64,000 nt of DNA, taken from NCBI GenBank assembly GCA_023701385.1, contig JAMPXC010000005.1, positions 42,747 to 106,746 of the forward strand, given 5' to 3'. Below, piece by piece: positions 1-9,331 of this stretch (the first letter of the stretch is position 1; each line of letters opens with the position of its first letter). This stretch comes from Pseudobdellovibrio sp. Its GTDB lineage: Bacteria; Bdellovibrionota; Bdellovibrionia; Bdellovibrionales; Bdellovibrionaceae. The notes under the pieces are model-generated. The model saw nothing but the letters and a program-made list of their open reading frames with translations, ran no database searches and was not told the DNA's origin. A program made the translations under genes and the position numbers.

Positions 1-1120
1 CTTTATTATCTTCAAAATACTGAACTGCACTTAAAAATTCTTCCGTGTTGTTTACAGTTTTAACGAGCTTCATTTTTTTAAAAGCTATGGCTTCAGGGTT
101 ATTTTGATAGTACGGGCCAACGACCACAAAATTGCCGGCACATAAAGGTTCCATCACCGAATGCACACGCGAAACAAATGACCCACCGACAAAACTTAAT
201 TTTGAAAAACGGTAAAAATCAGCTAATACGCCAATACGATCAACAATCAAAATATCAAAATCAGTCGAAGGTTGATAATCAGCCAGTTTTACGATTTTTT
301 TACCCGGTAGCAGTTTTGTCAAATCGTTGAAAAGTGAAGCCGCATGTTTAATGTCGTGCGGAGCCCAGATCAGTGAAAACTTATTCTGCAAAAGTTGGCT
401 TGCGGCCTGTTTTAAAACCTCTTCATCTTTGGGCCATGTGGAGCCTAAAGTCATAAGTTTTTTATTCTGATCAAGCTGCACTAATGAGTTTTGATTAAGT
501 CTAAAAAACACTTGGTCAAAGCGGGTATCAGGAATGTAACGAACATCAGTGTTTGGTAAGATGTTTTTTAAAAAACTAACTTGTTCTTCTTCAACACAGC
601 TAAAAAAATCAAAGTTTTTACAAGCGAATTTCAGCCATAATGAACTTGAAAAAGTCATTTTAGGATTAGCTGCAATTGTCGCTAACTTGATATTTCTTTT
701 TTTAGCTTGAGTAATTAAGTTTGGCCAAAAATCCGTGCGTGAAAAAATCAAAATACTGGGTTTAATAAAATCTAAAAGTTTAGAATTTTGACTCGTGATA
801 TCCCAATTTAGCGGAAAAAATGCGGTGACTTCAGAAGTGATATTTTTAAATAGCGATGGGGCCGAAAGGGATGAGTAAGATACAAAAATCTGACTTTGTG
901 GGTACGCTTTTTTATAATCACGAATTAAGCCTTTAGCGTATTCAATTTCACCACTTGAAGCATGAATCCAGATTTTCTGCGCACTAGGATTGACGGGAGT
1001 TTTAAAAATATCTTGGTTAGCTCTTAACTTCATCCACGCTTTGGTTTTTGGACCTAAAAAGGGCGAACTTAATAAAAGAATAAAACGTAAAAAATGATAA
1101 AGAAGGTTATAAATAATCAT
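1..1120 (-). CDS. waaA: 3-deoxy-D-manno-octulosonic acid (Kdo) transferase, 3' end cut by the window
   Basis: Absent from the ORF track because it runs off the left edge. Reading the minus strand from the ATG at 1120 gives an open frame of about 373 codons. It begins with a hydrophobic anchor (MIIYNLLYHFLRFILLL). Family GT30 features follow: an IWIHASSGEIEYAKGL segment, FSRTDFWPNL, GSTWPKDEE in the nucleotide-sugar-binding half, and GGSFV with MEPLCAGNFVVVGP near the end. The enzyme adds Kdo from CMP-Kdo to lipid A on the inner membrane. Its ATG overlaps the TGA of the upstream heptosyltransferase gene (ATGA), so the two are probably translationally coupled in an LPS-core operon. The expected family length is about 420 residues, so only the last part is missing. 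Confidence 0.85.
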   Translation of the reverse strand, partial: MIIYNLLYHFLRFILLLSSPFLGPKTKAWMKLRANQDIFKTPVNPSAQKIWIHASSGEIEYAKGLIRDYKKAYPQSQIFVSYSSLSAPSLFKNITSEVTAFFPLNWDITSQNSKLLDFIKPSILIFSRTDFWPNLITQAKKRNIKLATIAANPKMTFSSSLWLKFACKNFDFFSCVEEEQVSFLKNILPNTDVRYIPDTRFDQVFFRLNQNSLVQLDQNKKLMTLGSTWPKDEEVLKQAASQLLQNKFSLIWAPHDIKHAASLFNDLTKLLPGKKIVKLADYQPSTDFDILIVDRIGVLADFYRFSKLSFVGGSFVSRVHSVMEPLCAGNFVVVGPYYQNNPEAIAFKKMKLVKTVNNTEEFLSAVQYFEDNK

Positions 1121-2103
1121 AACCACAGTCTTTCTAAATGCTCTTGTACCATCGTCGGTGTTAAATCCACCATACATTGCTGAAAGTTCGGATTCACACA
1201 AGGGCCTTGGCCATGTTTACTGCACGGTCGGCAGTAAAGATTTCTCTCCATAATGACAGTGCTTGTGCGTGAGGGAAAACCAAACGGTGCTGGCCCCATT
1301 AAAGCGATCGTTTTTTTACCTAACTGTTCAGAAAAATGCAGCATACCTGTATCATTTGTGACAACGGCTTGGGCGCGGTTAATAATCGCGGCGGATTCTA
1401 ATAAACTGGTTTTACCCGTTAGGTTTACGATATTTGGATATTGATTAAGTTCAGAAGTAAAAGTGTCAGTAGGTCCTGCTAAGACCACAATTTTTTTATC
1501 GCTATTACGTTCAACTAACTTTTTCCAGTGATCCATGGGCCAACGTTTTAGCGCGTAGGCCGCCGACGGTACAATCACCACATAACGAGACAGTTGATGT
1601 TCTGAAAGTAAACCAGAAATTTTATTTTCAGTGGCTGGATCAAAAAAGATCAACGGTGGTTTGGGCAGGCGAAATTTAATACCCATTTTTTCTAAAGGTT
1701 TTAATAAATCACGTTGGCCAGAAAAAGGTTTTTCAAAAAGATTAATTTTAAAACGAATCAGTAAAAAACGTTTTAAACGCGACATCGGTTTTACGATTTC
1801 TGATTTTGCTGAAACCAAGTGGCGAATAAAAAATGAACGTAAGTTATTATGGGCATCGTAGATAATATCGAAGTGCTCTTTACGCAGTTCTTTGGCTAAA
1901 TTAAAGATCTCGGAAAAGCCTTTTTTGCGGTCAATAGCCCATACTTTTTTTACTTGCGGATTGTTGTTTAATAAAAGCGTAAAATCTGAGCGCGTTAAAA
2001 AATGCACCTCAGCTTCAGGGTGATTTTCTTTAATAAGCGCAGGAATGCTTAAACTTTGAGTTAGGTCTCCTATGCTTGAGAATCGAATCACCAGAATCTT
2101 CAT
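1117..2103 (-). CDS. LPS heptosyltransferase (glycosyltransferase family 9)
   Basis: 328 aa, normal for ADP-heptose:LPS heptosyltransferases. The N-terminus MKILVIRFSSIGDLTQSL is the GT9 Rossmann start with the conserved SxIGD. Near residue 250 NRAQAVVTNDTGMLHFSEQLG holds the TNDTGxxH sugar-nucleotide motif, followed by a cysteine-rich tail (CRPCSKHGQGPC, QQCM) seen in WaaF/WaaC proteins. It adds heptose to the LPS inner core on the cytoplasmic face. It is directly upstream of, and overlaps by 4 bp, the Kdo transferase gene, which supports a core-oligosaccharide role. Whether it is heptosyltransferase I or II cannot be decided from sequence reading, so no symbol is given. Confidence 0.85.
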   Translation of the reverse strand: MKILVIRFSSIGDLTQSLSIPALIKENHPEAEVHFLTRSDFTLLLNNNPQVKKVWAIDRKKGFSEIFNLAKELRKEHFDIIYDAHNNLRSFFIRHLVSAKSEIVKPMSRLKRFLLIRFKINLFEKPFSGQRDLLKPLEKMGIKFRLPKPPLIFFDPATENKISGLLSEHQLSRYVVIVPSAAYALKRWPMDHWKKLVERNSDKKIVVLAGPTDTFTSELNQYPNIVNLTGKTSLLESAAIINRAQAVVTNDTGMLHFSEQLGKKTIALMGPAPFGFPSRTSTVIMERNLYCRPCSKHGQGPCVNPNFQQCMVDLTPTMVQEHLERLWL

Positions 2104-2173
2104 ATTGTTATGTAATTACAAAAAGGGCGTTATGTCTATGATTTTAGCTTTGAAATGACCGTGGTTTTAGGGC

Positions 2174-3496
2174 ATGACTGTTCAGATGATAAACAAACTG
2201 TTTTCACTAGTTCTATTGGTAGGCTTTGCCTGTCCGGCTTTCGCTGAAATTTCAAGCCAAGTTGAGGTCTCAAGCCTTAACTTTATCAGCGAAGATTATG
2301 CGACAAACCAAGATAAAAGTTTCGCGTTTATCGGCGCTCAAATAAAATCTGAAAATGCCGAAAGTGATCTGTTTAAAATTAACTTAGTTGGTAAATACAC
2401 GCCCAAAAATACGGTCTTAAGTTATTTCAATTTAAAAGAAATTTATTTTACCAATATTATCGATTCAACAGCATCACTACATATCGGCCGTAAACTTCAG
2501 ACGTGGTCTAAAGGTGATGAAAAGTGGAATTTAGGTTCTTACCAACCGCAATTTCGTTGGAATCCGCTAGATATTGAAAGCCAAGGGCTACTTGGAATTT
2601 TCTACGAGAAAAATTTAGGGCATTGGAATTTAAGTTTATTCGGGACTCCATTTTTTATTCCTGACCAGGGCCCAGCTTACGAAGTTAAAGACGGGCAGTT
2701 TGAATCATCAAACCCGTATTTCACACCGCCGCCACAGAATATTATTTTTCAAAACGTGGTGCTTCCGATTGACTACAACATTATTAAACCAGAAGTTTCT
2801 GATGTGGTTGAACAACCTGGTTTTGGAATTAAGTTTGATTATAAATTTGATGACCTTGAACTCAGCTTAGCGGGCACATATAAGCCGTCAAATCAGTTTG
2901 CTTTCGGCTATAAAGGTATCTTAGTGACTAATCGTGTGCGCGTGGATGTTCAACCTAAGACCTATTACGAAAAATTAACGAGCCTTGATCTGTCTAAGAA
3001 ATGGCAGAATAGCCATGTTGGGATATCAGTTATCTACAACGATCCGGAGACGCCCGAGTATACGGTAAACTACAACTCACCCGTATTTCAGGCGAACACG
3101 GCAATGACTCCGTATATTGGACTTGATTTCGAACCTATTGATTTTGAATTAGCCGGTCTTTTTATCGAGGGCGGCGATATCAAAGAAGAAGGCCCTGATG
3201 CAAATCCCGACCGTCAGCCATTAACGCAGAAATACCTCTATAATCGAGCTTATCAGGTGACCGTGAATTATCGAGCCGATGTGAGCGAGAATTTGAAAAT
3301 TATCTCTAGTATTCAGTGGCGCGAGGCTGAGAAAAATTTACTCAAAACCTTAAAATGGAAGAACATTTTTGATATAAAGGGACCTTGGAAAATGACACTG
3401 GATCTATTCTTAGTTGAAACCAGCGATGAAGCGACCACGGTATCAAGCTATAGAAACTTAGATCAAGTATGGGCGGGGGCGTCTTATGATTTCTAA
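2174..3496 (+). CDS. Probable outer-membrane beta-barrel protein, function unknown
   Basis: 440 aa. A signal peptide (MINKLFSLVLLVGFACPAFA) precedes alternating hydrophobic/polar strands rich in Tyr, Phe and Trp. The protein ends AGASYDF, with the C-terminal Phe typical of BAM-inserted barrels. I do not recognise the family. The track starts at Met1, but the ATG four codons later (2186) begins a cleaner signal peptide and neither has an ideal Shine-Dalgarno. It is the first gene of a five-gene overlapping operon, and its 3' end overlaps the lipoprotein gene by 11 bp. A paired role (barrel plus lipoprotein) is inference from this coupling. Confidence 0.7.
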   Translation: MTVQMINKLFSLVLLVGFACPAFAEISSQVEVSSLNFISEDYATNQDKSFAFIGAQIKSENAESDLFKINLVGKYTPKNTVLSYFNLKEIYFTNIIDSTASLHIGRKLQTWSKGDEKWNLGSYQPQFRWNPLDIESQGLLGIFYEKNLGHWNLSLFGTPFFIPDQGPAYEVKDGQFESSNPYFTPPPQNIIFQNVVLPIDYNIIKPEVSDVVEQPGFGIKFDYKFDDLELSLAGTYKPSNQFAFGYKGILVTNRVRVDVQPKTYYEKLTSLDLSKKWQNSHVGISVIYNDPETPEYTVNYNSPVFQANTAMTPYIGLDFEPIDFELAGLFIEGGDIKEEGPDANPDRQPLTQKYLYNRAYQVTVNYRADVSENLKIISSIQWREAEKNLLKTLKWKNIFDIKGPWKMTLDLFLVETSDEATTVSSYRNLDQVWAGASYDF

Positions 3497-5858
3497 AATG
3501 ATTAAAATTTTATTCACGTTAGGCTTGAGTATAGGTTTAACAGGTTGTGATAGTTTTCTTAAAGGTAAACCACAGCCGCCAAAAATTGTTGAGATTCAAG
3601 CTTCTGATCTTGAGTGTGTTAAAGACGTTCAAGCAGATTTCAAAAAACTTGTTGAATCGCAAGCCAGCGAAAAAGATATCGATGATTCGTTTGATTGTTT
3701 ATACAGAACACTTGATCAATTTAAAAATCGCGCTGAAGGCCGTACAAACCCTAATTCTTTCACAGGCAGCGAATTATTTATTATCTTTGATACTTTCTTT
3801 AAAGACGCTGAAATTTCACAAAATGCGACTGATAATTTGTTAGTTCTTAAAAAAGCTTTATTGGGCGGTGTAGAGAACGAAATCACAAAGCCAGAGTTAG
3901 ATCTTTTAAAAGACTATCTTAAAGTTTTACAGGTTGAAGTTAAAAACTTATCTCCGTATATCAAAGTTTTTACTTTCAAAAAAGAAAATGGTCCCTTTGA
4001 CCAAAAAACTTTAAACTTAGCTTTCTCACAATTACGCAGCTCTTTAAAAACCCTTTTAACGGCTTCAAAAATTCCGCGTGCTGAATATAACTTTGAAGAC
4101 GTAAAACAACTAACAACAAGCTTAAACATCGTTGAAAAGCAAGAAGATCAGGATTTATTAAACCTGGTTGAAAACGTCGTTAATTTATTAGCGGGTACAG
4201 AGCCGTTAACATCAGAAGCTGAGTATATCCAGTCGATTGATAATTTTGTCGATGTGTCTGCGCTTTATGCTGAAGCTCTTTATACAGGAATGAAATTTGA
4301 AATCTCTGAGAAAAACCAGTTAAACAGAGTTTTAAGTTTTACAAGCCGTTTAATCGATGCTTTTGAAAATTCATTACAGTACACAAAAACACAAAAGCTT
4401 CCGGTTAAATACTTAGATCCAATTATTAACGAAGTTTTAAAAGCGAGAATCATTCCGGTTGAAGTGAGTGAGCCGACCTTCCAACGCTTTTATAAAATGG
4501 CGGTTATTCGCATTTTTAACGATCAGAAAAATCTAGATCCGGTAAGTTTAGAAACACTTCGTCCGGTGAATTTCAGAAAAATTAAGCGCGAATTTCATAT
4601 CTACAAAGCTTACCAAGATATGATTAACAGCCTCGATTTTGGCCCTAAAACCTATTTAATGCCACCAACATTACAGGCTAAGATCAAAGCTTATAGTGCT
4701 ACACCGTCATTAACTAAAATGCTTCAAGTCAACAAACTTGATCAGGCTTTAGTTAAAGAAATTGCCTTAGGCTTTGAAGAGCTTCGCCAAGAAGCTTTAT
4801 CTAAACTTCCGATTTTATACCGTAATAAAAAATACATTTTAGCCTCGTCACAAAACACCGCTGAAGTGAATTGGGAAGACGTGAGCCGTTCTCATTACGT
4901 GAAAATGTTGTCACGTGAGCTGGTGTTAGGCTGGGGGCAAGTTGATCCAAACTTAAGCCTATACAGCACCAATAGCCGTATGCTTAAAGAAGACTTTGTA
5001 AAGTGGTATAACGACTTTAAAGAGTTTGCGATTGAGCTTAAATTATTCGACCCACGTGCCACAGATAATGGTGCCGATAACTTTATGCAAGCTGATCTAT
5101 TTACGTATGCAGGTAATGGCGATAATCAACTTCATTTCCTAGAAGTGATGCAGTTTACGAATATGTTATTAGGCGGCGGTGCTGAAATGACAGATGATAT
5201 TCAAAAAGTCATGATCGCAGCTGGGTGTTCAATTTCTGGCCAAATCGATATTTTCGGTAAACCATGGTTTGATGAAAAGTGCTTCTTAAAAAACATTCGC
5301 ACAAATTCAAAGCGCTTTTTCTCGCATATTTATCTTTTTGGTAACTACGTAAACTCATTAAACGAGCAAGAGTACCTTGGTTTCTACACAGAGCTAATGA
5401 GTGTAGCCCGTTTAAAGAACGACACTGTAGGGCGTGTTGAAACAGCTGACATTCGTGCGTTTTCATTATTATCAATGTTTATCGATTCGTTATTTACAAT
5501 TTATGATGTGAAAGCACCGTTTGGAGAAGTGGGCCCAGAAGAGATTCGTGCTTCTTATCCTCGTTTTAAAAACTTTGTTGCCGAGTACGTTAAAAAGCCA
5601 GATGTTGCTGAAAAATTAAAAGATTGGAGCAAGTGGTACAATGTTTGCCAACTGTCACACTCTAAAGAAGAATTTTTACAAGAGGCATTTATCTTTTTAG
5701 TTTACAACGGTCGCATTCCAGAGAAGTCAGATGTTAGTCTACTGTGCAATTTCGGCGACATCTTTAAGTTTGAAGGTAACGTGAATCGCCGTAGAATTCT
5801 TAGTACTTTTCAAATCTTAAAAGATGAAATAGCCTTAGGAAATGCCGGCAAAAATTAA
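3486..5858 (+). CDS. Large lipoprotein, function unknown
   Basis: 790 aa. The N-terminus MIKILFTLGLSIGLTGCDSF has a lipobox (LTGC), so the mature protein is a lipid-anchored protein of about 770 residues. The rest is charged and helix-rich with no family I recognise and no obvious repeats. Asp at +2 after the Cys would favour inner-membrane retention under the E. coli Lol rule, though the rule may not hold in this lineage. The start may be Met5 (3498), which gives a tighter signal peptide. It overlaps the barrel-like gene upstream (11 bp) and the MFS gene downstream (17 bp), so all are probably co-expressed. Confidence 0.75.
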   Translation: MISKMIKILFTLGLSIGLTGCDSFLKGKPQPPKIVEIQASDLECVKDVQADFKKLVESQASEKDIDDSFDCLYRTLDQFKNRAEGRTNPNSFTGSELFIIFDTFFKDAEISQNATDNLLVLKKALLGGVENEITKPELDLLKDYLKVLQVEVKNLSPYIKVFTFKKENGPFDQKTLNLAFSQLRSSLKTLLTASKIPRAEYNFEDVKQLTTSLNIVEKQEDQDLLNLVENVVNLLAGTEPLTSEAEYIQSIDNFVDVSALYAEALYTGMKFEISEKNQLNRVLSFTSRLIDAFENSLQYTKTQKLPVKYLDPIINEVLKARIIPVEVSEPTFQRFYKMAVIRIFNDQKNLDPVSLETLRPVNFRKIKREFHIYKAYQDMINSLDFGPKTYLMPPTLQAKIKAYSATPSLTKMLQVNKLDQALVKEIALGFEELRQEALSKLPILYRNKKYILASSQNTAEVNWEDVSRSHYVKMLSRELVLGWGQVDPNLSLYSTNSRMLKEDFVKWYNDFKEFAIELKLFDPRATDNGADNFMQADLFTYAGNGDNQLHFLEVMQFTNMLLGGGAEMTDDIQKVMIAAGCSISGQIDIFGKPWFDEKCFLKNIRTNSKRFFSHIYLFGNYVNSLNEQEYLGFYTELMSVARLKNDTVGRVETADIRAFSLLSMFIDSLFTIYDVKAPFGEVGPEEIRASYPRFKNFVAEYVKKPDVAEKLKDWSKWYNVCQLSHSKEEFLQEAFIFLVYNGRIPEKSDVSLLCNFGDIFKFEGNVNRRRILSTFQILKDEIALGNAGKN

Positions 5859-7002
5859 ACAGTCTCATTGGGCCCTCGTCTTCGCGTTTGCGAGTTTGTT
5901 CACGCTGGGCCTTGCCGATAATATTCGTGGTACGCTTTTTCCTGAAATCTTAAGTCAGTTTCAAGTTTCAAACACACTAGGGTCGTGGTTATTCGCGACC
6001 TCTTCGGCGTCAGCATTTGTCGCTGGTGTGATTTCACCAGCGTATTTACGCCGTTATACGATTTCGTCGCTATTAGCCGTTGGCGTTTTGTCTTTGGCTG
6101 TAGGTTTAGCCGTTATGGGTTTTTCTGGAAACTTTAACTGGATGATCGCTGGAAGCATGTTCTTAGGCACAGGCATCGGCTTTATGGGTGTTTCGCAAAA
6201 CCTTCTGGTTGCTGAAGGGGTTGAGGCTAAACTTCGTTCCCGCGCGCTTTCAGGGCTTCATGGCTTTTATGGTTTAGCGAGCTTTATTGCACCGTTATTG
6301 GCGGCTTCAACAACCAAAATTTTCGGCCACTGGAATTCGACATTCTACGTGGTTTCAGTTGTTAGCTTGGTTTGCTTGGCTTCGCAGCTTTTAATCGCGC
6401 CCAACCCCAAGTTTGTTGTGCATGTGCCGGTAAGCTTAGAAGATACTGCCGATAAAAAGAGAATTTCTAAGCGGGCACTTACTATGGTTTGTTCTTTCTT
6501 TGGCTTTTACGTGGTGGCTGAAATTTTAGTTTCCACACGTTTAGCTCTTTATATGCGTACTTACTTTCAGATGGATCTGGCCCAGTCTGCAGGTTATGTG
6601 ACGATGTTCTTTATGTTCTTACTTATTGGCCGTGTGCTGTTTGCATTTATTCATTTGCCGTTTTCATTAAAATCACAGCTGAATGGTTTTTTAATCGGGT
6701 CGTTAGTATTTATCTTTTTAGGTTTAAAGCTGCACCCGTTTTTCTTAGCGTTAAGCGGGTTAACAATGGCTCCGTATTATCCGCTATGTGTTTCATATAT
6801 TTCTGAAATTTCAAAAGATTTAAGTCGAACGTTTTTATCATATGCCATGAGTTTTCAAAGTTTAGCTGTTGTGGCCATGCACTTAGGCGTGGGTTACATG
6901 ACAGATGAATTCGGATTGGCCTTTGCCTTTGGAGTAGGGATTTTAGCCCTAGTTATTTCAATTTTATGTTTAAGTTTTCACCCAAAAAAATTAACAGTTT
7001 AA
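5842..7002 (+). CDS. Major facilitator superfamily transporter
   Basis: 386 aa made almost entirely of hydrophobic segments, about 11-12 predicted helices, with a charged central loop near residues 195-215 (EDTADKKRISKR) that would link the two six-helix halves. The first helices carry FASLFTLGLADNIRGTLFPEI, like the first helix of sugar/multidrug MFS proteins. The substrate is not readable. The gene overlaps both neighbours (17 bp upstream, 37 bp downstream) in an operon of envelope genes, suggesting a cell-surface or export-related substrate, but that is inference. Confidence 0.75.
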   Translation: MPAKIKQSHWALVFAFASLFTLGLADNIRGTLFPEILSQFQVSNTLGSWLFATSSASAFVAGVISPAYLRRYTISSLLAVGVLSLAVGLAVMGFSGNFNWMIAGSMFLGTGIGFMGVSQNLLVAEGVEAKLRSRALSGLHGFYGLASFIAPLLAASTTKIFGHWNSTFYVVSVVSLVCLASQLLIAPNPKFVVHVPVSLEDTADKKRISKRALTMVCSFFGFYVVAEILVSTRLALYMRTYFQMDLAQSAGYVTMFFMFLLIGRVLFAFIHLPFSLKSQLNGFLIGSLVFIFLGLKLHPFFLALSGLTMAPYYPLCVSYISEISKDLSRTFLSYAMSFQSLAVVAMHLGVGYMTDEFGLAFAFGVGILALVISILCLSFHPKKLTV

Positions 7003-7997
7003 TTTTAGCATTTGTCTTATGCTTTTTTGCGAGTATCTTTGCACAGGCGCAATTTTTATATTCACGTGGTGCTGTGATCAGTGGTTTTGTTGATGAGCAG
7101 TATTTATTAGCTTCAAGCGAAACAAACATGTGGGAGGTCGGCGAAATCTTACCGGTTATTTCACAAAACTCTAAAATCGGTGTTTTTGCTTTCGTTGAAT
7201 TACAAAACGTTAAAACAGTTAAGTACGGCCATTACGAACTTCGCTTAAAACTGGTTCGCCAATCACGAAAGTATCTTATTCAAAAAGGCGATATTATCAA
7301 AAAATTAGATATGTCGACTTACAACGAAGAGTTTATCGGAACTACTGATTTAATCGTTAAAAAAAGCGAATTAGATATTTCATCAAGATACCGTCCACTT
7401 TTCTACCAAGGTATCTCGATCGGTGAAACAGCGCAGACACTGTATAAACATGAATTTTTAGTGAACTATATAGGTAACTTGTACTATGGCGCTAACGAGT
7501 GGTTAACTGTCGGTACGTTTGCTCCAGGTAACTTAATTGATCGCCCGAATGCCAACTTTAAAGCGCGTTTTTGGAATTCAGATGCAACAACTTTAGCTGC
7601 CGGCTTAAGTTATGTTGATCTTCAAAAAGAAGAAGAGGCGACGTTAAACTTAAACTTTTGGTGGGATTCAATTTCATCAGACTCGTTAATTTCGCACACT
7701 TTCTTAAGCTTAGGTTTAGTGAAGTGGGACGGTGCCAAAGACGCAGCGGCGATCAAGGCCTTAGGTTCAAGCTCATTCCAGACGGGTTATGAAGTGATTC
7801 GTTCTGACTGGGACCGCGTTTTGATTGGTCCGAGTTATAACTTCGAAAGAAAAGCGCTGGGTGGTTATTTATCTTACGTTTGGATTTACGATCGCTTCCA
7901 TGCACAAGTGTCAGTGAATGCTACAGATATTACTAAATTTAAATTAGATCCAAGAGACGGTTACTACGGTTTCTTTGACTTCTACTGGAGATTCTAA
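6966..7997 (+). CDS. Secreted, probably outer-membrane barrel protein
   Basis: 343 aa. The signal peptide is long (MFKFSPKKINSLILAFVLCFFASIFAQAQ) with an AQA-Q cleavage site. The C-terminal half is rich in aromatic beta strands and ends GFFDFYWRF, again with a terminal Phe. The N-terminal 110 residues (GAVISGFVDEQYLL..., ...QKGDIIKKLD) read like a small soluble domain before the barrel. No family recognised. The 37-bp overlap with the MFS gene is large. A later start is possible, but the only good signal peptide starts here. Its stop TAA overlaps the next ATG (TAATG). Confidence 0.65.
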   Translation: MFKFSPKKINSLILAFVLCFFASIFAQAQFLYSRGAVISGFVDEQYLLASSETNMWEVGEILPVISQNSKIGVFAFVELQNVKTVKYGHYELRLKLVRQSRKYLIQKGDIIKKLDMSTYNEEFIGTTDLIVKKSELDISSRYRPLFYQGISIGETAQTLYKHEFLVNYIGNLYYGANEWLTVGTFAPGNLIDRPNANFKARFWNSDATTLAAGLSYVDLQKEEEATLNLNFWWDSISSDSLISHTFLSLGLVKWDGAKDAAAIKALGSSSFQTGYEVIRSDWDRVLIGPSYNFERKALGGYLSYVWIYDRFHAQVSVNATDITKFKLDPRDGYYGFFDFYWRF

Positions 7998-9163
7998 TGG
8001 CATCGCGCTTTTTTGTTTCATGCCAACCGCATTTAGAAAAAGACCTGCTTAATGAACTTGAAAGCTTTTGGCATCAGCTCATTGATTTAGATGGTTTGCC
8101 AACACGTTCACGTCCGGAAGTGGTCTATGAAGATATCGGTGGTATCGAGATCGAATGTGAAACACATTTAGGATTTCAGATTAATTTATTTTCTAAGTTA
8201 GCGAATCGTGTGCTGTGGCGTATTCACCATTTTGAAGCGCGCTATTTTGACCAGTTTGAAAAAGAACTTAAAAAACTAGATTTAAAAAAATACCTAGGCG
8301 AACAAAAGTTCAATTTAAATATCGAATCAGGTAAGTCACGTCTTTTTCACGAAAGTAACTTAGAAGAATCAGCTCATAAAATTTTAAAAAATGCCGTAAA
8401 AAAACAAGATGAAAATTTGCTTTCATTGTATATCCGTATTTTTAAAGATCATGTGACTTTAAGTTTAGATACTTCAGGAAAACATCTGCATAAACGTGGT
8501 TACCGCCAAGCTCAAGGCGAAGCGCCCATGCGTGAAACCTTAGCGGCAAAGATGTATAATTTTTTATTAAAAAATGCCCTTGAAGGTGAAGTTCTATATT
8601 CTCCGCAAAATGCAAACACGGTAATTCTAGATCCTTTTTGTGGCGCGGGAACTTTACTGTTTGAGGCGGCTAGTTTCTTTCAGCCGAATCTAGTTTCTAA
8701 GTTTGATTTTGAAAGATTTAATAATTTACCGGGGCTTTTAAAATCAGAAACTTGGAAGAAGAATTTTAAAATCGCAAACCCTTCAAAAACTCAATTTATG
8801 GGTATTGAGTTAGACTCAAAAACCTTCACCAAATTAGAGGGGAATTACGAGGCTTTTAAAACGCATTTTCCAGCGGTTGAAAATGGTTTTAAGTTTATTC
8901 AAGGTAACTCAAAAGCCGCTGATTTTAGCGCTTTAAAAGATCAAGCGGTGATCGTGATTGCAAACCCTCCGTACGGAGAACGTTTAAAGAACACCGATGC
9001 TGAAGATGTTCTAATGTCATTGGAGCGCATTCCAAACTTAAAGGGTCTTGTTGTGGTTCATCCGCCACAGTGGAAATTGAAATTTTCACAGTTAAAAATC
9101 AAACAAAGCGAGGCTTTTAACAATCAAGGGTTAGACCTAAAACTCACTTTATTTGCATTATAA
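7997..9163 (+). CDS. THUMP-domain class I RNA methyltransferase (RlmL N-domain/YpsC type)
   Basis: 388 aa, about the length of the YpsC subgroup. The N-terminus (ASRFFVSCQPHLEKDLLNEL) and following about 160 residues match a ferredoxin-like plus THUMP RNA-binding module. The SAM-binding motif is DPFCGAGTLLFEAA near residue 214, and the N6/N2-amine methyltransferase motif is IANPPYGERL near residue 325. By family it methylates a guanine N2 in 23S rRNA in the cytoplasm. It is odd at the end of an envelope-gene operon, joined by a TAATG overlap, and may simply share the transcript. Confidence 0.85.
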   Translation: MASRFFVSCQPHLEKDLLNELESFWHQLIDLDGLPTRSRPEVVYEDIGGIEIECETHLGFQINLFSKLANRVLWRIHHFEARYFDQFEKELKKLDLKKYLGEQKFNLNIESGKSRLFHESNLEESAHKILKNAVKKQDENLLSLYIRIFKDHVTLSLDTSGKHLHKRGYRQAQGEAPMRETLAAKMYNFLLKNALEGEVLYSPQNANTVILDPFCGAGTLLFEAASFFQPNLVSKFDFERFNNLPGLLKSETWKKNFKIANPSKTQFMGIELDSKTFTKLEGNYEAFKTHFPAVENGFKFIQGNSKAADFSALKDQAVIVIANPPYGERLKNTDAEDVLMSLERIPNLKGLVVVHPPQWKLKFSQLKIKQSEAFNNQGLDLKLTLFAL

Positions 9164-9199
9164 TCCAAAAATGCCCCTATTTTACATGCTGCATTTGTA

Positions 9200-9226
9200 A
9201 GAGCTGCTACTGGTAGTAAAAGCTCT
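9200..9226 (+). other. Short hairpin in the 168-bp gap before the chalcone-isomerase-like gene
   Basis: AGAGCT (9200-9205) can pair with AGCTCT (9221-9226), with a possible inner CTAC/GTAG stem. There is no T-run after it, so it is not a convincing terminator. The rest of the gap (9164-9331) shows only a strong Shine-Dalgarno (AAGGAG) before the ATG at 9332. Confidence 0.3.
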
Positions 9227-9331
9227 AGACTTTACACGAAAATTTGTGTTCTCTAGCCCACGCAATTAAAAACATAAACTCGATGCGAATAGAAGTAATT
9301 CGTAAACGCGTCTTTTACTCAAGGAGAAAAC

